Below, one piece after another: positions 1 to 5,608 of a stretch of 5,608 nucleotides of DNA; positions within the stretch are counted from its first letter, which is position 1, and each line of letters begins with the position of its first letter. The stretch comes from Frankiales bacterium. GTDB lineage: Bacteria; Actinomycetota; Actinomycetes; Mycobacteriales; SCTD01. Location: the NCBI GenBank assembly GCA_025965495.1, contig JAOPWW010000255.1, forward strand, positions 1-5,608. The letters are read 5' to 3'. The notes beneath the pieces are model-generated. The model had not been told where the DNA came from, did not search any database, and saw only the letters and a program-made list of their open reading frames with translations. Position numbers and translations under genes: made by a program.

Positions 1-311
1 CGGTCCCCCGGCGGGCCCGGCTGCGCGCGCCGCTGTCGGCCCGCCGGCTGCGCCTGGGCCTCGACGACGACCACCTCGTGGCGACCTCGGGGGTGCTCAC
101 GACGACCACCGACGTCGTGCCGCTGGCGAAGGTGCAGAGCCTGCGGCTGGTGCAGGGGCCCTGGCAGCGCCGCCTGCGCCTGGCCACCGTCGTCGCCGAC
201 ACCGCCGGGCGGCGGCTCCCCCGGGCCTCGCTGCCCCACCGGGACGAGACCGAGGCGGCGGCCCTGCTGGAGGACCTGTCCCTGCGGGCCCGGGCGGCCC
301 GCCGGAGCTAG
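1..311 (+). CDS. PH (bPH2/YdbT-type) domain protein, C-terminal part only
   Basis: The frame is open from position 3 and ends at TAG 309-311, giving 102 visible residues; the true start lies left of the window. The segment LVATSGVLTTTTDVVPLAKV, followed by QSLRLVQGPWQRRLRLATV and a short 'DTAG' strand, matches the pattern of bacterial PH-like domains (bPH2, formerly DUF304), where a strand reading 'G.l....t.vPl..vQsv...qg..qR.lgla.v..dtAG' is typical. Full-length members of the YdbT type are membrane proteins with paired transmembrane helices and up to three such domains. No membrane segment falls in the visible part, which ends with an Ala/Arg/Glu-rich tail after the domain. The molecular role of this family is poorly defined; a cell-envelope function is usually assumed. 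The next gene starts 28 bp downstream on the same strand. A GTG at 78 also opens this frame but lies inside the domain and is not a credible start. Confidence 0.75.
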   Translation, partial: VPRRARLRAPLSARRLRLGLDDDHLVATSGVLTTTTDVVPLAKVQSLRLVQGPWQRRLRLATVVADTAGRRLPRASLPHRDETEAAALLEDLSLRARAARRS

Positions 312-329
312 CCTGCGGGCCCCGGACCT

Positions 330-334
330 GGAGG
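330..334 (+). promoter_or_regulatory. Ribosome binding site of the HSD10-like dehydrogenase
   Basis: GGAGG lies 5 bases before the GTG at 340. It fixes that GTG as the start, which also places the nucleotide-binding TGGASGLG motif at the usual distance of about ten residues from the N-terminus. Confidence 0.7.
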
Positions 335-339
335 CCCCC

Positions 340-1095
340 GTGCAGCTCGCCGACACCGTCGCCCTCGTGACCGGGGGCGCCAGCGGCCTGGGCCTGGCCA
401 CGGCCACCGCCTTGAGCGAGGCCGGCGCCGCCGTCGTGCTCGCCGACCTGCCGAGCAGCGACGGGCAGGCGGCCGCGGACCGGCTCGGCGGCGTGTTCGC
501 CCCCACCGACGTCACCGACGAGGAGTCCGTGCGTGCGGCCGTCGCTGCCGCGACGGCCCTCGGACCGCTGCGCGTCACGGTCAGCTGCGCCGGGGTCGGC
601 ACCCCCGGGCGCGTCCTCGGCCGGTCCGGCCCGCTGCCCCTGGATGCCTTCGCCCGCGTCGTGACGGTCAACCTGGTCGGGACCTTCAACGTCCTGCGCC
701 TCGCCGCGGAGGCCATGGCGCAGACCGACCCGGTCGGCGGCGAGCGGGGCGTCGTCGTCAACACCGCGTCGGTCGCGGCCTTCGACGGCCAGGTCGGGCA
801 GGCGGCGTACGCCGCGAGCAAAGGCGGCGTCGCCAGCATGACCCTGCCGCTCGCCCGCGACCTCGCCGGCGTCCTCGTGCGGGTCGTGACGATCGCACCG
901 GGGCTGTTCGACACCCCCATGCTGCAGGGCTTGCCCGAGGCGGCCCGTCAGTCGCTCGGGGCGCAGGTGCCGCACCCCAGCCGGCTCGGGGACCCCGCGG
1001 AGTACGCCGCCCTGGTCCGGCACGTCGTGGAGAACCCCATGCTCAACGGCGAGGTCATCCGCCTCGACGGGGCGATCAGGATGGCGCCGCGCTGA
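340..1095 (+). CDS. HSD10-like short-chain dehydrogenase (3-hydroxyacyl-CoA dehydrogenase type 2 family)
   Basis: This is a complete 251-residue classical short-chain dehydrogenase. The Rossmann motif TGGASGLG is at residues 11-18. An acidic residue after the second strand (D36) points to NAD(H) rather than NADP(H). D57 sits in TDVTD, and the catalytic set is N111, S144, Y157 and K161 (YAASK). The stretches NTASVAAFDGQVGQAAYAAS and PSRLGDPAEYAALVRHVVEN, then 'PMLNGEVIRLDGAIRM', are hallmarks of the HSD10 group (human HSD17B10, 261 residues). Members oxidise short-chain 3-hydroxyacyl-CoA and 2-methyl-3-hydroxybutyryl-CoA, serving fatty acid and isoleucine breakdown; the exact substrate here is inferred. 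The 'CAG' at 83-85, in place of the usual NAG of SDRs, is normal in HSD10 proteins. The protein should be soluble and cytoplasmic. No other beta-oxidation gene is visible. The last 20 bp overlap the end of the convergent GGDEF-EAL gene. Confidence 0.92.
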   Translation: MQLADTVALVTGGASGLGLATATALSEAGAAVVLADLPSSDGQAAADRLGGVFAPTDVTDEESVRAAVAAATALGPLRVTVSCAGVGTPGRVLGRSGPLPLDAFARVVTVNLVGTFNVLRLAAEAMAQTDPVGGERGVVVNTASVAAFDGQVGQAAYAASKGGVASMTLPLARDLAGVLVRVVTIAPGLFDTPMLQGLPEAARQSLGAQVPHPSRLGDPAEYAALVRHVVENPMLNGEVIRLDGAIRMAPR

Positions 1096-3085
1096 CCGCT
1101 GCCGGCGCCAGCACCGCCGGCAGGTCCTGCGAGGGCATCGCCCGGCCGAACAGCCAGCCCTGGGCGTACGGGGGCTCCATCTGGCGCAGCGCGTCGTACT
1201 GGCGCTCGTCCTCGACCCCCTCGGCGACGCACGCCAGCCCCAGCTGCTGCGCCAGGTCGACGACCGCCTTCACGATGACGCAGTCGTCCTGCTCGTCCGG
1301 CAGCCCCGCGACGAAGCTCCGGTCGATCTTCACGATGCTGATCGGGAAGCTCCGCAGGTAGGTCAGCGACGCCCAGCCGGTCCCGAAGTCGTCGATGGCG
1401 ATCCGGACGCCGCGGTCGGCGACCCGTTGCAGGGCCAGGCCCGCAGCCGGGGCGCTGCTGACGAGGGCCTGCTCGGTGAGCTCCAGCACGAGCCGGTCCG
1501 CGGGCAGGCCGCTCCGGGCCAGCACGTCGTCGACCTTGCCGGGGAGCTCGCTGGACACCTGCGCAGCGCAGACGTTCACGGCGACCTCGAGGTCGACCCC
1601 GAGCGACTCGCGCCACTGCTGCACCTGGGCGACCGCGACCCGCAGGACGACGTCGTCGAGCCCGGGCAGCAGGCCGCTCTCCTGGGCGACGTCGAGGAAG
1701 GCCGCCGGCAGCAGGACCCGGCCGTCGTCGTCCCGCACGCGCATGAGCGCCTCGACACCGACGACGGCGCGGGTCACGAGGTCGACGACGGGCTGGTAGT
1801 GGACGACGACGCGGTCCTCGGAGGCCGCTCTCACGAGCAGCTGCTCGACCCGCGCGCGCTCGGCGGCCCGCTCGCGCATCGCCTGGTCGAAGACCTCGAA
1901 GCGGCGCTTGCCGAGCTGCTTGGCCCGGTACATGGCGGTGTCGGCGTCGGCGACGAGGTCGTCGGCGGACAGCGCTCCGCCGTCGACGGCCTCCCCGAAC
2001 GCGACGCCGACGCTGGCGCTGACCAGGACCTCGTCGCCGGACCACGGGAAGGGCGCGCTGACCGCCCGCTCGATCCGGCGCGCGACCGCCAGCCCCTCCT
2101 CGCGGGACGGCAGGCCGGGGCAGACCACGAGGAACTCGTCCCCGCCGAAGCGGCCGACGGTGTCGCCGGGCCGCACCGCGCGACGCAGCCGGTCCGCGGC
2201 CTCGACCAGCACCCGGTCGCCGGCGGCGTGCCCGAGCGCGTCGTTGACGAGCTTGAAGCCGTCGAGGTCGACGAACAGCACGGCGGTGAGGCCGCCGTCC
2301 GGCTGCGCCAGGGCGGTGTCGAGCCGGGCCAGGACCAGGGGCCGGCCGGGCAGGTCGGTGAGGGGGTCGTGCAGGGCGAGGTGGCGCAGGCGCTGCTCGC
2401 TGACCCGCCGCTCGGTCACGTCCTCGACCTGCACGAACAGCAGCGGCCGCCCGTCCTCGTCCAGCCGGCGCGTGCTCACCAGGACGTGGCGGACCTCGCC
2501 GCTGCGCGTGACGACCCGCAGCGGCGCGCGCGACACCTCCGAGCCGCGGTCGAGCCGCCCCACGTCGTCGGGGTGGACGACGTCGTCCGGGCGGCGGCCC
2601 ACGAGCTCGGCTGCCGGCCGGCCCAGCAGCCGGACGAGCGCGGCGTTGACCTGGACGATCCGGTCGTTGCCGTCGAGCACCGCCTGCCCGGTGACCCCGA
2701 CGTCGAAGGCGGCCCGGAAGCGCTGCTCGGACAGCCGCAGCCGGCGCCGGGCCAGGACGGCCTCGGTCACGTCGACGACGGCGAGCTGCGCGGTGCCGGG
2801 CTCGGCCGGCGCACCCCGGACGGCGATCCAGCGCTCCTCGTCGCCCGCCAGGCGCAGGTAGACCGGCCCCCCGTGGACGCCGCCTGCGACCTGCTCGAGC
2901 AGCTGCGCCGCGCGCGTCCGGTGGCGGGGCGCCAGCAGCGGGAGCAGCGAGGCGCCGGGGACGAGGGCCCCCGCCGACCGCGACATGACCCGCGTCGAGG
3001 CCTCGTTCCCCCAGACCAGGGTCCCGTCCGCAGCGACCACCACGACCGCGTGCGGTGAGGTCGTGAGGAGCGCGGCGTGGTCCAC
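1076..3085 (-). CDS. PAS-PAS-GGDEF-EAL cyclic-di-GMP synthase/phosphodiesterase
   Basis: This is a complete 669-residue cytoplasmic signalling protein with no signal peptide or membrane helix. Two PAS sensor domains lie at about 8-110 and 119-228, followed by GGDEF (about 232-400) and EAL (about 410-657). The cyclase signature GGDEF is intact at 314-318. An inhibitory I-site RPGD is at 305-308, exactly five residues upstream, so product inhibition is expected. In the EAL domain the catalytic and metal residues are all present: EALMR 445-449, N504, E535/E538 in ELTE, DDFGTG 565-570, K586, E622 and Q642 in QGW. Both synthesis from GTP and hydrolysis to pGpG are therefore possible; the PAS domains presumably choose between them. 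Neither PAS has the cysteine signature of LOV photosensors, so their ligand is unknown. The start is GTG 3085, only 10 bp after the photolyase stop, with AGGG overlapping that stop as its ribosome site. Its 3' end overlaps the convergent dehydrogenase gene. Confidence 0.95.
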   Translation of the reverse strand: MDHAALLTTSPHAVVVVAADGTLVWGNEASTRVMSRSAGALVPGASLLPLLAPRHRTRAAQLLEQVAGGVHGGPVYLRLAGDEERWIAVRGAPAEPGTAQLAVVDVTEAVLARRRLRLSEQRFRAAFDVGVTGQAVLDGNDRIVQVNAALVRLLGRPAAELVGRRPDDVVHPDDVGRLDRGSEVSRAPLRVVTRSGEVRHVLVSTRRLDEDGRPLLFVQVEDVTERRVSEQRLRHLALHDPLTDLPGRPLVLARLDTALAQPDGGLTAVLFVDLDGFKLVNDALGHAAGDRVLVEAADRLRRAVRPGDTVGRFGGDEFLVVCPGLPSREEGLAVARRIERAVSAPFPWSGDEVLVSASVGVAFGEAVDGGALSADDLVADADTAMYRAKQLGKRRFEVFDQAMRERAAERARVEQLLVRAASEDRVVVHYQPVVDLVTRAVVGVEALMRVRDDDGRVLLPAAFLDVAQESGLLPGLDDVVLRVAVAQVQQWRESLGVDLEVAVNVCAAQVSSELPGKVDDVLARSGLPADRLVLELTEQALVSSAPAAGLALQRVADRGVRIAIDDFGTGWASLTYLRSFPISIVKIDRSFVAGLPDEQDDCVIVKAVVDLAQQLGLACVAEGVEDERQYDALRQMEPPYAQGWLFGRAMPSQDLPAVLAPAAVSAAPS
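1099..1123. terminator. Possible bidirectional hairpin at the convergent gene junction
   Basis: CTGCCGGC at 1099-1106 and GCCGGCAG at 1116-1123 form a perfect 8-bp stem with a 9-base loop, starting 3 bases after the dehydrogenase stop codon. No T-tract follows on either side, so it is not a classical intrinsic terminator; actinomycete terminators often lack one. For the minus-strand gene it lies inside the last coding codons. Function as a terminator is inferred from position only. Confidence 0.35.
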
Positions 3086-3093
3086 GACCCGGA

Positions 3094-3098
3094 CCCTA
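3094..3098 (-). promoter_or_regulatory. Ribosome site of the GGDEF-EAL gene, overlapping the photolyase stop
   Basis: On the minus strand the bases TAGGG contain the photolyase stop TAG, and the AGGG part serves as a Shine-Dalgarno match 8 bases before the GTG start at 3085. The overlap suggests translational coupling, with ribosomes ending photolyase synthesis next to the start of the c-di-GMP gene. Confidence 0.5.
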
Positions 3099-4577
3099 CG
3101 GCGGCGCGCTCCCCCGCTCAGCCTCTTGCGCGACGAGTGCCTCGCGGTCGGCCAGGCGCTGCAGTCCGGTGAGCGGCTGGCGCATCCGCTGGTTGCCCTG
3201 CAGGCGCTGCTCGTTGCGGTCCAAGAAGGCCCAGTAGCCCGCGGTGAACGGGCAGGCGGTCGGTCCGACCCGGACCTTGGGGTCGTACGCGCAGGGCTTG
3301 CAGTAGTCGCTCATGCGGTTGATGTAGGCGCCGCCGCCGGCGTAGGGCTTGGTGGTCATGAGCCCGCCGTCGGCGTGCTGGCTCATACCGGTGACGTTCG
3401 GGAGCATCACCCAGTCGTAGCCGTCGACGAAGACCTCGTGGAACCAGGCGGTGACCTGCGCGGGGTCCCAGCCGCGCTGCAGCGCGTAGTTGCCGAGCAC
3501 CATGAGGCGCGGGATGTGGTGGACCCAGCCGCGCTCGGACACCTCGCGCAGGACGCTGCTCAGGCAGTTCGCCGTCACGGCGTCGGCGTCCAGGGTGCGG
3601 AACCACTCCGGGACGTCCTCGTGGGCCTCCAGGGCGTTCCGGCGGCGGTAGTCCGGCGGGAAGTGCCAGTAGAGGGACCAGACGTACTCGCGCCAGCCGA
3701 TGACCTGCCGGACGTAGCCCTCCACGCTGTTGAGCGGGGCGCGGCCGTCGCGGTAGGCCTGTTCGGCGGCGTGCACGCACTCCAGCGGGTGCAGCAGCCC
3801 GAGGTTGATCGCCGGGGACAGCACGCTGTGGCTCATCCACGGGTCGCGGGCGAGCATGGCGTCCTCGTGGGCGCCGAACGTCGGCAGGCGGTGCTCCACG
3901 AAGTGCTGCAGGGCCGCGACCGCCTCCCAGCGCGTCGCCGGGGACCACCGGGGCCGGTCCTGTCCCACGAACGACGCCGTGCCGTCGCGGACCATCCGGT
4001 CGAGGTCCTCGCGCACCTCGGCGTCGACGTCGTCCTCGACCACCTCCCACGGGTCGACCAGCCCCAGGGTCTCCCGTTTGGGCGGGGGCTCGCGGTTGTC
4101 GTGGTCGAGGTTCCAGGTCCCCCCGACCGGCTGCGACCCGTCCATGAGCAGGTCGAAGCGGGTGCGCTGCCAGCGGTAGAAGTCCTCCATGAGCAGCCGC
4201 CGGCGGCCGCTCACCCACGCGGTGAAGTCCTCGCGCGTGGTGGCGAAACCGCGCCCCTCCGGGACGACCTCGATGCCGCGTTCGCGGACGAACCGGTCGG
4301 CGCCGTAGGACGTCGGCTGCACCACGCTCAGCGGGCCGTCGACCTGCGCGAGGGCCTCGTCGTAGGTGTCGACCCGCAGGTACGTCGCCTGGTCGCCGAG
4401 CTCGCGGGCGCGGTGCCGCAGCCCGACCAGCAGCAGGTGCGCCTTGGCCCGGTGGAAGCGACGACGCCGGAAGACCGCCGCGGACTCGACCAGCAGGACG
4501 GGCTGGTCGGGGGCGTCCAGGAACTGCGGGCCGAGCTGGTCGGCGAACAGCCACCGGGTCGACGACTGCGTGGTCAC
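3096..4577 (-). CDS. FeS-type bacterial cryptochrome / (6-4) photolyase (FeS-BCP, PhrB-like)
   Basis: This is a complete 493-residue member of the deoxyribodipyrimidine photolyase-related family. The N-terminal antenna domain opens with 'RWLFADQL' (residues 8-15). The C-terminal FAD domain carries NVTGMSQHADGGLMTTKPYA (394-413) and 'YINRMSDYCKPCAYDP'. Cysteines C338, C426, C429 and C442 fit a [4Fe-4S] site; their spacing (88, 3, 13) equals that of Agrobacterium PhrB as I recall it (C350, C438, C441, C454). The HH pair at 353-354 corresponds to the PhrB active-site histidines. Known members use FAD, a lumazine antenna (DMRL) and Mg2+ to repair (6-4) photoproducts with blue light; Rhodobacter CryB, in the same family, also affects gene expression. 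Repair, signalling or both are possible here. The start is GTG 4577 with AGGG 7 bases upstream. The gene lies 23 bp after the small acidic protein gene and 10 bp before the GGDEF-EAL gene, which suggests an operon. Confidence 0.95.
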   Translation of the reverse strand: MTTQSSTRWLFADQLGPQFLDAPDQPVLLVESAAVFRRRRFHRAKAHLLLVGLRHRARELGDQATYLRVDTYDEALAQVDGPLSVVQPTSYGADRFVRERGIEVVPEGRGFATTREDFTAWVSGRRRLLMEDFYRWQRTRFDLLMDGSQPVGGTWNLDHDNREPPPKRETLGLVDPWEVVEDDVDAEVREDLDRMVRDGTASFVGQDRPRWSPATRWEAVAALQHFVEHRLPTFGAHEDAMLARDPWMSHSVLSPAINLGLLHPLECVHAAEQAYRDGRAPLNSVEGYVRQVIGWREYVWSLYWHFPPDYRRRNALEAHEDVPEWFRTLDADAVTANCLSSVLREVSERGWVHHIPRLMVLGNYALQRGWDPAQVTAWFHEVFVDGYDWVMLPNVTGMSQHADGGLMTTKPYAGGGAYINRMSDYCKPCAYDPKVRVGPTACPFTAGYWAFLDRNEQRLQGNQRMRQPLTGLQRLADREALVAQEAERGSAPP

Positions 4578-4600
4578 CCGCCGACCCTGTCAGCCCGGGG

Positions 4601-4903
4601 CTACGGCCGCGACCCGTGCTCCTGGATGCTCCCGCCCTGCGGGTCGTCCGTGGCGCCCTCGGCGCCGCCCTGCTCGAGCTCGGCGTCGCTCTCCTCGCCC
4701 ATGCCCTGGCTGCGCTCCCCGAGGTCCTTGCGCAGCGCCTCGCGGGCCGGCGTCTGGCCGTCGGCGCCCGTCGTGGTGCCGTGGCCGGGGTCGTTGTCCA
4801 TCGCGCCCGCCTGGTCCGCGCCGCGCACGCCGGAGTCCGGCGTCGGGACGTGGTCGGCGGACCGCCCCTGCTGCTGGGTGAGGTTCGTGTCAGGAGTGCT
4901 CAT
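4601..4903 (-). CDS. Small acidic, glycine-rich hydrophilin-like hypothetical protein
   Basis: I do not recognise a family for this 100-residue protein. By count it has 17 Gly, 19 Asp/Glu against 7 Lys/Arg, no Cys and no Phe, Trp or Tyr, so it should be soluble, strongly negative and largely disordered. Only the stretch PAREALRKDLGERSQ (residues 52-66) looks helical. This composition resembles hydrophilins, small proteins linked to desiccation and osmotic stress in other bacteria; that role is an inference from composition only. The gene is supported by G or C at the third position of all but two codons, an ATG start at 4903 with AGGGA 6 bases upstream (4910-4914), and a position 23 bp ahead of the photolyase gene. 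It appears to be the first gene of a three-gene minus-strand unit. The C-terminus (QEHGSRP) has no recognisable tag. Confidence 0.7.
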   Translation of the reverse strand: MSTPDTNLTQQQGRSADHVPTPDSGVRGADQAGAMDNDPGHGTTTGADGQTPAREALRKDLGERSQGMGEESDAELEQGGAEGATDDPQGGSIQEHGSRP

Positions 4904-4912
4904 GGCTCGTCC

Positions 4913-4940
4913 CTACCCCTGGCCGGACGGCCGCCACACC
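4913..4940 (-). promoter_or_regulatory. Candidate stress-sigma (SigF/SigB-type) promoter for the minus-strand unit
   Basis: On the minus strand GGTGT (4940-4936) and GGGTAG (4918-4913) are separated by 17 bases. This resembles the actinobacterial SigF/SigB pattern GGWWT-N16-17-GGGTAY as I remember it, with one mismatch in each box. A start site about 6-7 bases further on would leave an almost leaderless transcript and would bypass the AGGGA ribosome site at 4910-4914, which argues against it. It is a weak prediction. Confidence 0.22.
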
Positions 4941-4976
4941 GGCGAGGTTCGGCCGCGGCCGACGGGACACACCGGC
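4935..4976. repeat. Palindrome flanked by symmetric direct repeats in the divergent spacer (possible operator)
   Basis: The 102-bp spacer between the minus-strand unit and the plus-strand dehydrogenase contains the perfect 14-bp palindrome TCGGCCGCGGCCGA at 4949-4962. The 9-bp direct repeat CACACCGGC occurs at 4935-4943 and again at 4968-4976. Each repeat is exactly 5 bases from the palindrome, and the repeats are 33 bp apart, about three helical turns. A shorter CACCGG recurs at 4979-4984. The arrangement would suit a regulator acting on both divergent genes. In DNA this GC-rich a 14-bp palindrome is not rare, so function is unproven. Confidence 0.35.
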
Positions 4977-4994
4977 TGCACCGGGGACGAGGAC

Positions 4995-4999
4995 AGGAG
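4995..4999 (+). promoter_or_regulatory. Ribosome binding site of the zinc-dependent dehydrogenase
   Basis: AGGAG lies 6 bases before ATG 5006. A second in-frame ATG at 5015 would be 15 bases away, so 5006 is the preferred start. No clear promoter boxes were seen upstream on this strand. Confidence 0.7.
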
Positions 5000-5005
5000 T
5001 GCTGG

Positions 5006-5608
5006 ATGCAGGCGATGGTGTACCGCGGTCCGTACAAGATCCGCGTGGAGGAGAAGGACCGGCCGCGGATCGAGCACCCGAACGACGCGATCGTGCGGGT
5101 CACGCTGGCGGCGATCTGCGGCTCGGACCTGCACCTCTACCACGGCCTGCTGCCGGACACCCGGGTCGGCCACACCTTCGGCCACGAGTTCATCGGCGTC
5201 GTCGACGAGGTCGGGTCGTCGGTGCAGAACCTGCAGGTCGGCGACCGCGTGATGGTGCCGTTCAACATCTTCTGCGGCACCTGCTTCTTCTGCGCCCGCG
5301 GCCTGTACTCGAACTGCCACAACGTCAACGCTAACGCCACCGCCGTCGGCGGCATCTACGGCTACTCCCACACCGCGGGCGGCTACGACGGCGGTCAGGC
5401 CGAGTACGTGCGGGTGCCCTTCGCCGACGTCGGCCCCACCCTGATCCCGGAGTGGATGCACGAGGAGGACGCCGTCCTGCTCACCGACGCCACCGCCACC
5501 GGCTACTTCGGCGCGACGCTGGCCGACATCGCCGAGGGCGACGTCGTGATCGTGCTCGGCGCCGGCCCGGTCGGGCTGGTCGCGGCGAAGTCGGCCTGGC
5601 TCATGGGC
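5006..5608 (+). CDS. Zinc-dependent medium-chain alcohol/formaldehyde dehydrogenase-like protein, N-terminal part
   Basis: The open frame runs from ATG 5006 to the window edge, giving 201 residues with no stop; family members are about 350-400 residues, so roughly half is present. Catalytic zinc ligands are C38 (in AAICGSDLHLYHG) and H60-E61 (GHE). The structural zinc cysteines are C90, C93, C96 and C104. 'TDATATGYFGA' at 160-170 and the Rossmann motif GAGPVG at 185-190 open the NAD(P)-binding half. The pattern fits COG1063 enzymes, closest by eye to the glutathione-independent formaldehyde dehydrogenase-like subgroup. It should be a cytoplasmic enzyme oxidising an alcohol or aldehyde with NAD(P); the substrate cannot be told from this part. 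It is transcribed divergently from the photolyase unit across a 102-bp spacer holding a palindrome, so shared regulation is possible. Confidence 0.9.
   Translation, partial: MQAMVYRGPYKIRVEEKDRPRIEHPNDAIVRVTLAAICGSDLHLYHGLLPDTRVGHTFGHEFIGVVDEVGSSVQNLQVGDRVMVPFNIFCGTCFFCARGLYSNCHNVNANATAVGGIYGYSHTAGGYDGGQAEYVRVPFADVGPTLIPEWMHEEDAVLLTDATATGYFGATLADIAEGDVVIVLGAGPVGLVAAKSAWLMG

Noticed and set aside
97..1023. 308-codon minus-strand frame opposite the dehydrogenase gene
   Set aside because: Its translation is Gly/Arg/Pro/Ala-rich with no domain, while the opposite strand encodes a full HSD10-like enzyme with all catalytic residues.
1427..3058. 543-codon open frame on the plus strand, antisense to the GGDEF-EAL gene
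   Set aside because: It mirrors a gene with clear PAS, GGDEF and EAL motifs; its translation has no recognisable domain and is the product of GC-rich codon bias.
2395..3062. LOV-type blue-light sensor in the PAS region of the GGDEF-EAL protein
   Set aside because: Neither PAS domain contains a cysteine or the GRNCRFLQ-like motif needed for flavin adduct formation, so direct LOV photosensing is not supported.
2985..5252. 755-codon open frame on the plus strand spanning photolyase, small gene and spacer
   Set aside because: It runs antisense through three better supported genes and out of frame through the dehydrogenase start; low-complexity content with no family motif.
4999..5334. 111-codon plus-strand frame beginning at 4999
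   Set aside because: It overlaps, in another frame, the dehydrogenase with zinc-ligand cysteines and GHE motif; no recognisable product.
4913..5461. 182-codon minus-strand frame covering the right end
   Set aside because: It is antisense to the dehydrogenase and crosses the divergent spacer; the translation is a low-complexity Val/Asp/Ala-rich shadow.

Overview
The window is chromosomal DNA of a high-GC bacterium, about three quarters G+C by eye. Third codon positions are almost all G or C, GTG starts are frequent, and long open frames run antisense to real genes. The protein families (a bPH2-domain protein, an HSD10-like dehydrogenase, a PAS-GGDEF-EAL protein, an FeS-type photolyase and a zinc-dependent dehydrogenase) fit a soil or stress-exposed actinomycete such as the Geodermatophilaceae or Kineosporiaceae. 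That placement is an inference, not a proven identification.

Layout. At the left edge (1-311, +) is the C-terminal end of a bPH2-domain protein. After 28 bp comes a complete HSD10-like short-chain dehydrogenase (340-1095, +). Its 3' end overlaps by 20 bp the 3' end of a convergent gene, and a perfect 8-bp hairpin lies just past its stop codon. The minus strand from 4903 to 1076 holds three tightly spaced genes read right to left: a 100-residue acidic, glycine-rich, aromatic-free small protein (4903-4601), an FeS-type bacterial (6-4) photolyase/cryptochrome (4577-3096), and a 669-residue PAS-PAS-GGDEF-EAL protein (3085-1076). The gaps are 23 bp and 10 bp, so one transcript is likely. A 102-bp divergent spacer (4904-5005) separates this cluster from a zinc-dependent medium-chain dehydrogenase (5006 to the right edge, +), which is cut at residue 201. 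The spacer contains a 14-bp perfect palindrome flanked at equal distance by two 9-bp direct repeats.

How the genes may work together. The minus-strand cluster puts a light-dependent DNA repair enzyme or photoreceptor, a cyclic-di-GMP enzyme and a hydrophilin-like small protein under probable common control. This looks like a light/UV/desiccation response unit, with the palindrome spacer as a possible shared control region for it and the divergent dehydrogenase. This is inferred from gene order and spacing; each protein family on its own is known. No RNA genes, insertion sequences or CRISPR arrays were seen.
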